Source: Prorocentrum cordatum (Eukaryota; Sar; Dinophyceae; Prorocentrales; Prorocentraceae). Taken from it: a stretch of 64,000 bases of DNA. Location: the NCBI GenBank assembly GCA_963575745.1, contig CAUYUJ010020615.1, forward strand, positions 1,350,236 to 1,414,235, given 5' to 3'. Both the position numbers and the translations under genes were made by a program. The notes under the pieces are model-generated. The model was given only the letters and a program-made list of their open reading frames with translations. It was not told the DNA's origin and ran no database searches. Below are positions 31,871 through 42,052 of the stretch, in pieces; positions within the stretch are counted from its first letter, which is position 1, and each line of letters opens with the position of its first letter.

Positions 31871-33430
31871 GACTCCGAGGCCTGCAAGGCTCTGTGGGCA
31901 GCTGACACCTCGAACCCAAGCGTAAGCGTTCCCATGGGAATGCCCACCTCTGTACCCATGACCCCTGCATTGCTGCCGAGGTCGCGGGTCAGTTCGGGCG
32001 GCCCGCGCCAAGCCCCCACAGAACTCTGGCAGTGTGGAGGGCGCTTCTGCAACCTCCCATTGCGTCACTGCCCCCTGATGTGCTGCATCTTCGGGGGACC
32101 TTGTCGTCCCATCGCGCAACTACATACCCGCGTCGAGTCCGCGTCGAATCCATGTCGAATGCCGAATCCGCATCGAATAAACGTCAAGTCGGCGTCGACT
32201 CAACGTCGGATCCTGCGTTCCACGTCGGATACCCCAAACACAGCCAGTTGCAAGACATGCAAAATCCCCCGATGAAACAACGCAACCCCATGGCGTCGCG
32301 ATCTGATCACCTCAATCAACAAACAACCGCGGGCGTTCCTGCATCTGGTTGGGTGGACCGCCACTTCCGCCTCCCATCGGCCGTGGAGCTTGGAAACCCT
32401 GCTGCATCATCATCTGGCCTGGCGGGGGTCGGTTGCCGACCCAGGGCTCGACTAGGCCCGCTGAAAAGTGCTTCAATCTATAGTGGAAAACAAACGCATC
32501 CAGGCACACGAACTGTGTACAAGCATAAGCATGCGCACACGCGCCCTCCACCCACACACGTGCGCGCACACGCGCACACAAGGGTTCAGCATACTCTCCC
32601 ATCGAAGCAGTGGCCAAATCCTTGCACAGTTAGTTCTAGGTAAACTACCTTGCAGATCGCGCCCCGCGATGTGCAGTTATCTTCGCGCCCTCGCGCCGCC
32701 ACTTTGGATAATGGTGGCCGTCCAGGCTCAGACGCGCCGCATCATCGCTATCAACATTCATGACCGAATTGCTGTTTCGTTGTCCTGGCCACCGTCGGGG
32801 CTACATAGAACAATATCGGGACGATACGGGCAAACCCGACGCCAGGCGCCCGCCAGCAGATGGGCGAGTTACAGGAAAGCTTGTTCGCGCCATCTGCGCC
32901 AAGAACCAAAAAGGATGCGGCGCAGAGCTTCACGCGCAAGCCACTTACGAACACGAAATACGAGAACTACGATTTCCGTGGGGTCTCCAAGCAGGGGGTC
33001 TCCAAACACGCGTTCAAAACCACGAGCCTCCAATGCGAAGCCGAATGCGAAGTGGCGCGCAAAAAAGATGCAACACATCGAGGCAACGAGCGGAGCCACC
33101 AATGACGTGAACGAGGATACAATTCGCGAAATACTATACGAAACAATGAGGGGAAGCACTGGACAGTGCTTCCAAATACATGTGTCACAAAGCGGTCGCA
33201 GCTGTGCATACGGATGATAACAAGATATGGAACATCCCAGGCGATCAGCCGTGAAGCAATACGCACAATAAGTTATAGAACAGTGCGTCAGCCAAAAGGG
33301 CCATTGAATGAGGACCAACGGTGGCACCGACATACGACATACACGACAGACGTCTGCAACGAAGCCTCATGCAAACGCAGACCAAACCTGGGTTTTGACA
33401 GGAACACCGATGAAAATATCCCCAATATGA
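31871..33430. other. No supportable gene
   Basis: Lower-GC DNA with GTCGAATCC/CGTCGAGTCCG short repeats (32110-32215), a CA/CG-rich stretch (32530-32590) and quasi-periodic ACGAAATACGAGAACTACGA-like text (32945-33250). Frames on both strands are open; none is recognisable. Confidence 0.4.
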
Positions 33431-33754
33431 GCGGCAGTGGCTGGCCAGGCTGGCCGTGTCCAACCGCACGGCCGCTATCGCCCATGCCTTCAAAAAAATG
33501 CTCCAAGAGAGGCAGAAGCGCGAGCGAGGAGAGCGGGAGGGGACCCCTCGGGCCCTTTCGCTTCCAGTCCCAAGGCGGTGCAGGGCCAGACCGTGCGGTG
33601 ACCTCGGGATCCCCGACTGAGAGACCCCGCCGCACGGCCCGCCACCGCACGGCCTCGAGACGTCCTCGGAGAGGGGCCCCGGCCCCACCCAACACACGTG
33701 CGGCCACCCCGAACCCCAACGGACTAACCACACGGTGCTGTCACCGCACCGCTC

Positions 33755-33935
33755 GGGGGCCCCCAGTCGACCCTCGGGCCTGGAACCTCCAGCGTCGACC
33801 CTGGAACCTCGATCTTGCAGCCTCTGCCCTCGAGCCTGGAAGCCTCGATCCCCGGCCCTGGAAAGCTCGATCCTCGACCCCGGAGCCTCGGCCCTGGAGC
33901 CTGGATGAGTTCCAGCCTCGGACCTGGGGATCCTG
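33755..33935. repeat. ~18-22 bp minisatellite (CCTGGAACCTCGA)
   Basis: CCTGGAACCTCCAGCGTCGAC, CCTGGAACCTCGATCTTGC, GCCTGGAAGCCTCGATCCCC and CCTGGAAAGCTCGATCCTCG follow each other. The array is flanked by similar phrases, TGCTGTCACCGCACCG and TCCTGTCACTGCACCG. Confidence 0.75.
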
Positions 33936-34544
33936 TCACTGCACCGTCCTTGCAGACGTGCTGCAGCGGGTTTTTGCGTGGATTTCTGTCTGTGCAAAAC
34001 CCTGAAGCGGCGAGCGAGAAACGAAGTGAACTTCACGTGAGGTTGTTGTAGACTCCACTCCTGGCCAAACAGTCCGCACGAAACCCACTTCGAAATCGGA
34101 AACGAGACTCTCCAGGACAGTCTGGGTCCATCCCAGTGTTTTCCGAGCGAAATCCGCGCTGCGATGTTGGCGCCATAAGCCCTGGGGCCTGCCCCGATCC
34201 TGGAACCCCCGTCCTCCCGCCCTCGATCCTCGAACCCCCGAGAGCAGGAGGATCACGTGGCGACATTTGAGCCCTGTACATAGGCCATGCGCCAGCCCTG
34301 GGCATGGCCGCTTGGGCACCACTGCCGTCACTGAACCGGGCAGGAGGCAACAGCAGAACGCCCGACTGCGAAGCAGCGCTGAAGCACACCGAGCGCCCGA
34401 CTGGGAAGCAGAACAAACAAACAGCGCCAATTGTCGATTCTCTCAAACCGATGGGAGGCGGGGGCAGGGCTCGGACTTCGCAACGTGCTCGACGCATTCC
34501 GACCCCTGCGGCAAGTTCTGTGCGGCGTCTGCACGCGCAAATAC

Positions 34545-34715
34545 CTTTGACACCGCGTCGCTCGTTCAACCTTGAATCGATCGCGGCCCCGATCGTTCGA
34601 GGTTGAATTCGGTCGGGCCCAGCGGAGTTACTGTGTCCATCGGTGCTTCCGCATCACAGAATTCAACCTTGAACGCCTTCGCTGGCGTCGCTGGCGCGCC
34701 AACGCCGCATGAAGG
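34545..34715. repeat. Family H element
   Basis: GTTCAACCTTGAATCGATCG near the left, CGATCGTTCGAGGTTGAAT as its inverted partner and TTCAACCTTGAACGCC near the right, followed by GCTGGCGCGCCAACGCCGC. The last phrase also occurs at about 8905. Confidence 0.65.
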
Positions 34716-34789
34716 GGATCGACTATAGAGTTGGCTTACCCCGAAATAACTTTTCGTCAAATCTACAAAACATCTTAGAATGTTTCGTA

Positions 34790-35110
34790 TATCCCTCCGC
34801 CGAGACACGGGCGCCCTCCTGGCCGAGCTCGGGGACCTGTTGGGCCGGGTCAACGCAAACCTGGGCCAGTCAGGCTTTGCAAGATCCTGCAAGATCCTGC
34901 AAGGTCCTGCACGCTGGCCAGGGACAGGGCAACCATGGCTCCGCAAGATCCTCCGCGCCAACCCGGGTCAGTGCAGGATCCTTCGCGCCAGCCCGGGGTC
35001 GGTGCGCCCGTGGCCCCGCAGGAGCCTGCAAGATCTGGCGCCGTGGCTGAACCCCCGTTTGCATCGACCCTCGTCCCTTGAGCCCTGACGAGAGGCCATG
35101 GAGGCGGCGC
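34790..35110. repeat. Dispersed repeat with AAGATCCTGC units, uninterrupted copy
   Basis: CTCGGGGACCTGTTG, CGCAAACCTGGGCCAGTC, GCAAGATCCTGCAAGATCCT, GCAGGAGCCTGCAAGATCTG and GGCTGAACCCCCGTTTGCAT match, in order, 38600-38700 plus 38940-39045, where a family A element and a GGA array separate the halves. Confidence 0.7.
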
Positions 35111-36000
35111 TTGCCAGGCTGGGAGCGGCGAGCTCGGAGCGCCCTGTGGCGGCGGGGAGGGAGGCGGTCGGCTCAGGCAGGAGCTCTCGGGGGTCCGCGC
35201 GGGCTTCTTGGACTGGCGCTGGCTGGCCCCCGTTTGCACTGGCCCGCGTCGCGCGCCGAGCCTGGGCGTCGCTGAATGGGGGGGCGATGAATGGGGGGTG
35301 CTGCGAGGGCTGAAGGAAAGTGGCCCTTGATCTAGTAGGGGGTCGGCTAGAGAATCGACGTACCCCAAACCTGATTCTTCTCGACGAATAGCTCAAACTT
35401 TCCACGCATTCTTCGTAGCTTCGACGCAACAAAAAACTCTTTTGGAATCCGTCGGAAATCTTCCTGCACATGTGGGCAACAGAGCGTGACGTGATCCGAG
35501 GGGGGGGGCGGGAAGGAGAGGGCCGATCCGAGGCCACCATCGCCCAGACCTCACAAAGACAGGCTCCAGGAACGTGGCCCTGCAGGGCCCCTCCAGGGGC
35601 CCTGCAGGGCCCAGGAGGGGGCCCTGGGGGGCCCGAGCCCGGCCCGCGCGCGCAGCGCCCGCAGCAGGCCTGGCTGCACCATCATCATCATCTGGCCCTG
35701 CGGGCCCTGGCGCCCGAGGGGGGAGGGCGGGCCGCAGCGGCGAGGGGGCCCGGAGCCCGTGTGGGCACGGCGGTGCGCCGAGGTGGACGCGCTCTGCGCG
35801 CTCGTCGCCTCCAGCCCTGCACGATCTCCCCCCCCTCCCTGCCTCGTCCCCCGATCTTCCCCCCCCCTCCCCATCCTCTCTGTCTCACCCCGTCTTGCAT
35901 CCCCCTTCTTCCCGCCCCGTCACTCCCCCCCCCCTCAGGCCTTCCCTGCGCCAACCCATTCCCCCCCCCCTTCCTCACCCCCTACCCCTCCTCTGGGCCC
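35111..36000. other. No gene seen; GC-rich and C/T-rich low complexity
   Basis: GGCCCTGCAGGGCCC-type palindromes (35577-35615) and a pyrimidine tract (35825-35995) dominate. Frames of up to about 300 codons here are Pro/Arg/Ala-rich and occur in all phases. Confidence 0.5.
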
Positions 36001-36190
36001 CGCCTTGAAAACAAACCAAGACGAGGACAAAATCGGGCGAGCATAAATCGGGACTCTCTGAGATGCGGCGGCTCTGGAGGATGTCTTGGGCGCCGCGGCC
36101 TTCTCAGAGCGTTCCGGAGCGCTCTGAGAGTGTTCCGGAACGCCTTGGAAGGGATTTACCATCGTCCTGGCCCCGCCCAACTCCAGCAGG
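36001..36190. repeat. Family D element
   Basis: GGCGGCTCTGGAGGATGTCT, TTCTCAGAGCGTTCCGGAGCG and GAGAGTGTTCCGGAACGCC follow the layout of 23125-23310, without the family C insertion seen at 15311. Confidence 0.7.
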
Positions 36191-36534
36191 TCCTCACTGG
36201 AAGGGTGCACGGAGGGCCCTGGAAACTCGGGAAACAAGCAAAAACAGCAGGGGATATAGAGATCACGGAGGGGGATCAGGGTGCAGCAGGCCACTGCAGA
36301 GCCGAACAGCTGCTTCGAGGCGGGGATTTGTCCATGGCAACCGCCTGGGATATCGACCGTTGGGGACCTCGGCGGGCGGGAGGGGTTTAACATTTTCGAC
36401 CCCCCCATGGCCCGAATATATTCACATCCACCACATGCCGAAACCCCCGAAGATTGATCCCCCAGGCGGTGGTTATGGACAAATCCCCGCCTCGGAATTG
36501 GATACATAAATACAGAATTGCCCATGACCTCCAC

Positions 36535-36690
36535 CAGGGACGGATAGAAGTGAGGGCTGCTCTGGCCTGAATTCCCAGGCGGGGTGGCCTACTGGACTCC
36601 TGTCAGCGATCAATGGGCGATTAGGGGTCGATGCGTCCCTCCTGAGCTTATCGCCGCCCCCACACACTGATGGGACCCCCCCACACTCGC
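36535..36690. repeat. Family A element, diverged
   Basis: TCAGCGATCAATGGGCGATTAGGGGTCGATGCG and TGAGCTTATCGCCGCCCCC (quoted from a longer match in pieces of the family right half). The left end is unclear. Confidence 0.5.
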
Positions 36691-36756
36691 TTGGCCCCAA
36701 CCCTGAGATAAGAGGAAGGACAATAACAATAACGCAACGGAACTATGCGCTCCGAC

Positions 36757-37020
36757 TCAAGCATCAGACTTGTTCGATGTGGCGTGGGCTTGCGTGACCA
36801 GAAGCCCCTCACTCCGACTTGACCGAGTCGGCAGTGCTGCGCTGACACATGAAAGCATTGCCCACGTGTAATTTCGATAGGGCGTCGCGCACGTGATGGC
36901 CTCCACGATTGTCAACCCATGCTCCATCCGAAGCTTGAGTGCCACCAATGACTTGGTCTGCACCCCCAAATCTGGTCTAACAACATGCCATGTACCAGGA
37001 TATGGGCGGACCCAAGAGCC
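36757..37020 (-). CDS. Candidate coding fragment, unrecognised
   Basis: On the minus strand a frame ending in TGA at 36757 reads PGTWHVVRPDLGVQTKSLVA, LKLRMEHGLTIVEAITCATP and YRNYTWAMLSCVSAALPTRS. The composition is natural and third positions are mostly G or C. No repeat is visible in this stretch. I do not recognise a family, and upstream the frame becomes Pro/Leu-rich, so an exon boundary near 37030 is possible. Confidence 0.22.
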   Translation of the reverse strand, partial: GSWVRPYPGTWHVVRPDLGVQTKSLVALKLRMEHGLTIVEAITCATPYRNYTWAMLSCVSAALPTRSSRSEGLLVTQAHATSNKSDA

Positions 37021-37151
37021 CGAGTGCAACCAAGCAGGAGGCAGCGGAAGATGACAACGTAAGACTCCAGAAGCTACAAGGCCCCTCTTCCCCTCCCCCT
37101 CAAGCACTCGTCATGACCAACATCCGAGCCAGGGCGTGAATACGGTTAATT

Positions 37152-37363
37152 GTGAGATATACGAATTGGACACGAACGAAACAAAACAAGAAAATGCTTC
37201 CTGCACTGTTAGCGGAACTGCATATCGACCGTGAATATTTCGGGTGTGATCTAGGATCGGGTATGGCTGACCAGCTGGCGAATTCAAATGGTACGCATCT
37301 GGCCCGCCACCTGGATGATCTCCGCTTGCTGGCTTGCCGAACGTCAACCGATGTCATCAGACA
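37152..37363 (+). CDS. Candidate exon, unrecognised
   Basis: The plus-strand frame contains KKMLPALLAELHIDREYFG, DLGSGMADQLANSNGTHLAR and HLDDLRLLACRTSTDVIRQ, then meets GTAACT, a possible splice donor, followed by pyrimidine-rich DNA. A minus-strand frame across the same bases is also open, so the strand is not certain. No domain is recognised. Confidence 0.2.
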
Positions 37364-37584
37364 AGTAACTCGTTTCTTCTCCCACTGCCGCCTCCCTTGT
37401 TCCACCTCCCGCCTCCTTCGCCCTCATCGTCGTGTCCTCCTCCATCCGCTGTTCTCTATAACAAGTACTCCGCGCCGCACCCTCAGACGTGTTGGTAGGC
37501 CAAGCTGGGCTTTTCTTTAGATGTCCTAGACGTCCTCGCTTTAGCGCAGCGCACATTGGTCTGACACGTTTGCAACCGTTTTCG

Positions 37585-37765
37585 TAAGGTAAAGATCCCA
37601 GGAATGGTGTTCTGACATACTTTAGGATTGTCAAGACGCAAAAGTCACGTTGATTCACTGTTTTGAAGTCCCAGGAACGGTAATCTGGCACGACGCAATG
37701 TTGTCAGAGCGAGACAGTCACGTTGACCCGCGGCGTTGAAGTCCCAGGAACTGTGTTTTGGCAGC
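37585..37765. repeat. ~75-78 bp minisatellite, reverse of the 9357 array
   Basis: GATCCCAGGAATGGTGTTCTG, GAAGTCCCAGGAACGGTAATC and GAAGTCCCAGGAACTGTG start successive units. GGATTGTCAAGACGCAA is the reverse complement counterpart of TTGACGATCC in the 9357 array. Confidence 0.7.
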
Positions 37766-38545
37766 AGGGTTGGAGATTCCCAGCGGGTGGGCTTGAAATG
37801 GGGCTCCTCCCCCAATGATCATGAATTATGATAGGGACTTGAAGCAGGGGCTTGGATTGCACTGGTCCTCGTTCTCCTCCACACCCCTCCTTATGTGATG
37901 ATGGGCACGGGCCCTGACGAAACGCGTGCTACCTGGGGCGTCTTCCCTGGGAGGAGCACCCCATCCTGTCGGGGGCGTGCAAAAATGGATGGGGCGGCGG
38001 AAATCCGCGATTTCCCATGGAAACGGGACCCGTCGCTAATCAACGCCCCCCGGATCCATGTTTGCGATCGCCTGACTGACGCCCCCCGTAGGCCCTGGGA
38101 CGGGCACCACTCCAGCATACCAATACTACGTGTGCGTCGCCCGCTCCCCCATGTGGCGACGCGCGCACCGAGCACCCTCACAATATGTGCGGAATGGCTG
38201 GCGCTTCCTGGCCACACCGCTCGGGACGCTCGGGAAACGGCATAACTACAAGACGGGTATACTACATGTTCGGGTCGGACGCGTGACCCGTCACCCTGAG
38301 CGGCCCCTCGCCCCTCCCCCCCCTCCTGCGGCCGCCCTCCCTGTCTTCTCCTCTTGTCCTGCATTGTGGCACAGTCCGCTGAACGGTGTCCCCGTTTCTA
38401 GCGCTTCCGCCAGCCAAAGCTACTCTGCCCAGCCGCCGACGCCAAAACGTTCGGGTCGGACGCGCGCCTCCAAGGAGGACATGTAGTCACCAGTGGGTCT
38501 CTGTGCGTCCCATGGGAGGGGCCCGAGAGCCGCAACAGGCTCGCA
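37766..38545. other. No supportable gene
   Basis: Open frames exist on both strands. TTCGGGTCGGACGCG occurs at 38269 and 38449, which suggests a small duplicated block of about 180 bp. Confidence 0.35.
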
Positions 38546-38559
38546 AGCGCGCGTCCCTC

Positions 38560-39090
38560 CAGGGCCACCCTGTCGGGGGAGCTCCGACTGAGGGGGCGGT
38601 CCTCCCGCCTGGCTCACCTCGGGGATCTGCTGACCCGGGCCAGCGCGAACCCGGGTCGGTCGGGCCTTACAGGATCCTGCAAGATCCTGCAGGAATGATG
38701 GGCAACGACCTGGAATGGAGGAGGAGGAGGAGGAGGAGGAGGAGGAGCAGGAGGAGGGGGACTGGAATGGGGGGGGAACCATCAACCTGGAATCGGCGAT
38801 GCATCGCCGATAGATCGGCGACAGGTTCCCGATGGCGAAGCCCCACGTTCCTGGGCAAGCTTGGGCTATCGCGATGAATGGACGATTGGCGGACGATGCA
38901 TCCCCCCTATGCCTATCCCCCCCTATGGTTGCACCTGACGGATGCTGCAAGACCCTGCACGCAAGCCTGGGTCAATGCACCCCTGGCTCTGGAGGATCCT
39001 GCAAGATCAGGCGCTCAGCGGCTGACCCCCGTCTGCATGGACACCCGCCCCACACTCGCCTCAGGGCTCCCAGCCCAGCCGAATCCCTGC
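38560..39090. repeat. AAGATCCTGC repeat split by a family A element
   Basis: Left half to about 38697 (ACAGGATCCTGCAAGATCCT), right half from about 38940 (GCTGCAAGACCCTGC..TGGAGGATCCTGCAAGATC). Between them are a (GGA)n run (38717-38760) and the family A element at 38766-38928. Compare the continuous version at 34790-35110. Confidence 0.65.
38766..38928. mobile_element. Family A element nested in another repeat
   Basis: AATGGGGGGGGAACCATCAAC at the left, TGGAATCGGCGATGCATCGC, ATAGATCGGCGACAGG, then GACGATGCATCCCCCCTATG and CCTATCCCCCCCTA at the right end. Confidence 0.75.
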
Positions 39091-39238
39091 AAGATCGGTG
39101 CCCGGGTCCCCCTCCCAAGGTCCTCCCCGACCGCGCCTCGCCCCCCAAACCGACCCCGCCTCGCCCCCCGACCACGCCTCGCCCCCCCCGACCACGCTTC
39201 ACCCCCCGACAGCGTCTCGCCCCCCCCCCACTTCACCC

Positions 39239-39470
39239 CAGGAGAGCCCAGAATCGAATCGACAAGTCGGATCGGCGATCGACATGGATCGGACCCGCGG
39301 AAAACGGCAGCCGAGTCGGGAAAAGTCGAATCGGCGGACATCGGCACGCTAGGAGGCCTCCAATCAGATATCGAAGCCCGAATCGGAATCCCAAGACGAA
39401 TCGAATCGGAATCGGAAACCAACGACATTGCATCGAATCGAATCGGAGGAATCGAGACGAGCCCTGGCCC
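39239..39470. repeat. GGAGAGCCCAGAATCGA element, copy 1
   Basis: CAGGAGAGCCCAGAATCGA, AGATCGGCGA-like text, GGATCGG, GTCGGGAAAAGTCG, ATCGGCGGACATCGG, GCTAG..GCCTCC and AATCGAATCGGAATCGGA follow the same order as at 49531-49750. Confidence 0.75.
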
Positions 39471-39715
39471 CCCACCCCCGCCCAATCGATCGCGTCTCGC
39501 TGACCCGCTTTCCAAGGCGGGCCCGGCCGAGGCGACGGAGGCAAGCCTCTCCATAGCGCCCCGGGACAAGGGCGCGCAAACGGCGGGGGGGAGGGCCGCC
39601 GCTGCCGTTAACACGCTGGCGCTGCTCCGCCCCAGGGCCCCTCCTCGTCCCTTTCTGACTCTCTCCCTTGCTGACTCTCTCCCTTGCGGACGGGGGAGAA
39701 AGGAGGATGAGGAGC

Positions 39716-39772
39716 TCCTCCTCCTCCTCCTCCTCCTCCTCCTCCTCCTCCTCCTCCTCCTCCTCCTCCCTC
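39716..39772. repeat. (CTC)n microsatellite
   Basis: About 19 CTC units, giving a Leu run on one strand and Gly/Arg/Glu on the other. Confidence 0.95.
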
Positions 39773-39844
39773 TCCTACCTCTGGTAGTGGTGGTGGAAAA
39801 CAAGCCCTCCACTTGCCATTCCCGAAGTGGGTGGTGAACCAATT

Positions 39845-40015
39845 GGTGACGATCAAAAGCGGGTCTTACGCGAGATGGCACGGCGACCTTACACGGCGGC
39901 TTACGCGGGCCGCCAGCGCGGCACGTCACAGTGGAGACGAGAACGCTCACGCGCGAGCTTACGCGGGCAACTTACGCGCTGACGGCGGTGAAGACGACGC
40001 GGCTTTCGCACGTCG
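39845..40015. repeat. CTTACGCG minisatellite, copy 1
   Basis: GATCAAAAGCGGGTCTTACGCG, then CGACCTTACACGGCGGC, TTACGCGGGCCGCCAGCGCGG, GAGCTTACGCGGGCAACTTACGC. The units are roughly 17-18 bp. The whole block is repeated with about 80 percent identity at 47985-48130. Confidence 0.8.
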
Positions 40016-40069
40016 CTCAAACGGATATGTACGACGTGCGATGCCCAACAGCATGGGTTGTCCCAAATC

Positions 40070-40350
40070 GACAGCGGGCGCTGTTGGGCGTGCGGATCTC
40101 GGTTCAGACTGACAGCGTCCGCGGCGGCACCGACAGCGAGTCCTGCTCAAAGTGGGCAAGAGCTGATGTTGGTTGGCTGATGTTGGTTGGTCTTCGTGCC
40201 TCTTCTGTCCGTCCCCATTCCGATCGTGTCGACTCCTCCTCCAAGAAAGTGCCCCCCACGCGCGCGGCGCCCCCCCCGCCTGCACCATGACGGGTCCCAT
40301 CTCGGGCGGAGGGTGGCGCGAAAGGGAGCGCGCGGCAGAGCCCCCCCCGC
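40070..40350. repeat. GCTGTTGGGC dispersed repeat
   Basis: GGGCGCTGTTGGGCGTGCGG, GCGTCCGCGGCGGCACCGAC and CATTCCGATCG relate it to 10577, 15868 and 16038. CCTGCACCATGACGGGTCCC..GGCGGAGGGTGGCGCG relates it to 55795-56210. Confidence 0.6.
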
Positions 40351-40384
40351 CGCCTGCGGGGCTCTCTCCCTCTCGCGGCGGGAA

Positions 40385-40570
40385 CCAGGGGCGCAGGACG
40401 GCGAGGGGTGGCTTGGCGAATCAGCTCACGCAGCCGATTTCCCGGGCCCCTGCAAATACCGGAGGCGCCAACGTATCGAGGAATGCGCCCCGCGGCGGGG
40501 CCGAAATCAGCTGCGCGGAGAAAATGCCGTACCCCCCCTTGCCCCATCCTCCCCTTTCGTCCGATCCGAA
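40385..40570. mobile_element. Family B element
   Basis: AATCAGCTCACGCAGCCGAT, ACGTATCGAGGAATGCGCC, CGGCGGGGCCGAAATCAGC and the right end CCCCTTTCGTCCGATCCGAA. The left terminal repeat is diverged. Confidence 0.7.
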
Positions 40571-40810
40571 CGGCGCAAACTGGTCCTGAGGCATCCTCCG
40601 ACAATCCCAGGGGCCCGTGTAGGGCCCGGGAGCCCGAAGACGGCGAAAAGACCTCAGGATTGGAGCCGTTCCGTTCGTGGCGAGAAAAAACGGGCGGCGC
40701 GGGCCGACGAGCCAGGCACCAAGGTCAAGCTGCCCCGGCCTGGCTTACATCCAGAGCAGCTTCCAGCCGTCTCGACTCTACGCCCGACTCTCGCCCGTCT
40801 CACCCAGACC

Positions 40811-41008
40811 CGGGTCGGACGAAAGGGGGGATTCGCAAAGGGGGAGTCAGCCAACCAGCCCACGCGACTTGTTTTCCCGCAGCCTCCCAGCACAAGAGGC
40901 GCCGCCGTATCGAGCGAAACGCCTGGCGGTGGGACCGAAGGCGGCGTCATGAGACAGATTTCGCAAACCCCCGCCTTCACAACTCCCCCCTTTTCGTCTG
41001 GCCCGACC
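40811..41008. mobile_element. Family B element with clear TIRs
   Basis: Left GGGTCGGACGAAAGGGGGGA and right TCCCCCCTTTTCGTCTGGCCC are inverted. Internal GCCGTATCGAGCGAAACGCC and ACCGAAGGCGGCGTC are family text. It lies about 240 bp from the previous copy in the same orientation. Confidence 0.75.
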
Positions 41009-41130
41009 ATACTCCCCCCGACGCCACCTGCTGGCCCGCCTGACCGCCGCGAGACCCACTCCGCGCCCGACCTCCCTGCCCCTCCCAGCTGGGGCAAGGA
41101 AGTCCTCCATCTTCCATCCGGCAGCGTTTG

Positions 41131-41291
41131 GCGGCGCGAAAAGGGGTTAGGGGGAGGGGGGAAGTCTTCTCAGAAGGAGGCTGCTTCTTAGAAGGCGCCG
41201 GCCTTACATCCGTAGACAAGGCCCACCTTCTGAGAAGAAGCCTGCTTCTAGGAAGCCTTCCCTCCTCCCCCTACCCCCCTCTGCGCGTGGT
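41131..41291. mobile_element. Family C element, intact
   Basis: GCGGCGCGAAAAGGGGTTAG..GGGGGGAAG at the left is the inverse of CTTCCCTCCTCCCC..ACCCCCCTCTGCGCG at the right. The body has TTAGAAGGCGCCGGCCTTAC and GTAGACAAGGCCC. Confidence 0.8.
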
Positions 41292-41771
41292 CGACACTGC
41301 GTAAAAGGCACGAAAACTACCACAAACCTCAAGCATCGTCCTTCACCTCGATCCTGGCGTCCGGCACCCCCACACGAGAACTTGTTTTGGGTATGCTTCC
41401 TCGAATCGGCTAGCAACCACTGCGCTCTGCGGTGGTGACCGTGAGATGCACACCGTGCGGGACTAAAATTGTTGAGGTGACCATTGACGGAAAGACGCCG
41501 GACCCACAATTGGGCCCACAGTTGGTAGAACGACGTTCAACCATGTTACGATCTTGAACATTCGACTGATCCATCTTTGTTGCACATACACTGCGCCCAC
41601 AAACAAGCCCTACTACCCAAGCGCTGCCGCTGGCCACACAACGGTAATCTGTCGCACTGCTGCTTAAGAACTTGTTTGGATCCTCGAACACATGAGTTTC
41701 GCTCGAAGCCGTGAACGTCGTGATTTTGTGAGCGTCGCTGTAGGTGAAAACCTCTTCGGCGCTATGTCAAT

Positions 41772-41774
<3 letters not shown>

Positions 41775-41812
<38 letters not shown>

Positions 41813-41852
41813 TAATGAATATATGTATGTATATATATATATATATATATAT
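41775..41852. repeat. (AT)n microsatellite in the pseudogene
   Basis: Two AT tracts separated by CTTAATGAATATATGTATG. The tract begins directly after the codons for SGLTAGRV of the relic. Confidence 0.95.
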
Positions 41853-42025
41853 CATAACTCGTCCAGCCGTCAAGCCCGAAACTGTAAGTGTACCAATGGT
41901 TTCGAGTGGTGGTTCTCCTCCCCTGGTGTAGGGTTCGGATGCCCACGGGCTGATGGACAGAGATAGAGGGCTGCATGATGCTCGTCCAGGAGACCTTGGA
42001 TTGCCCATAGCCGCGCTGCTTCCAC

Positions 42026-42052
42026 ACACACACACATACACACACACACTGC
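42026..42052. repeat. (CA)n microsatellite in the pseudogene
   Basis: ACACACACACATACACACAC on the plus strand, giving Cys/Val runs in minus-strand frames between two conserved-looking coding segments. Confidence 0.95.

Noticed and set aside
41775-41852. AT-rich tract as a promoter or origin
   Set aside because: It is a plain dinucleotide microsatellite inside a gene relic; nothing else supports a regulatory role.
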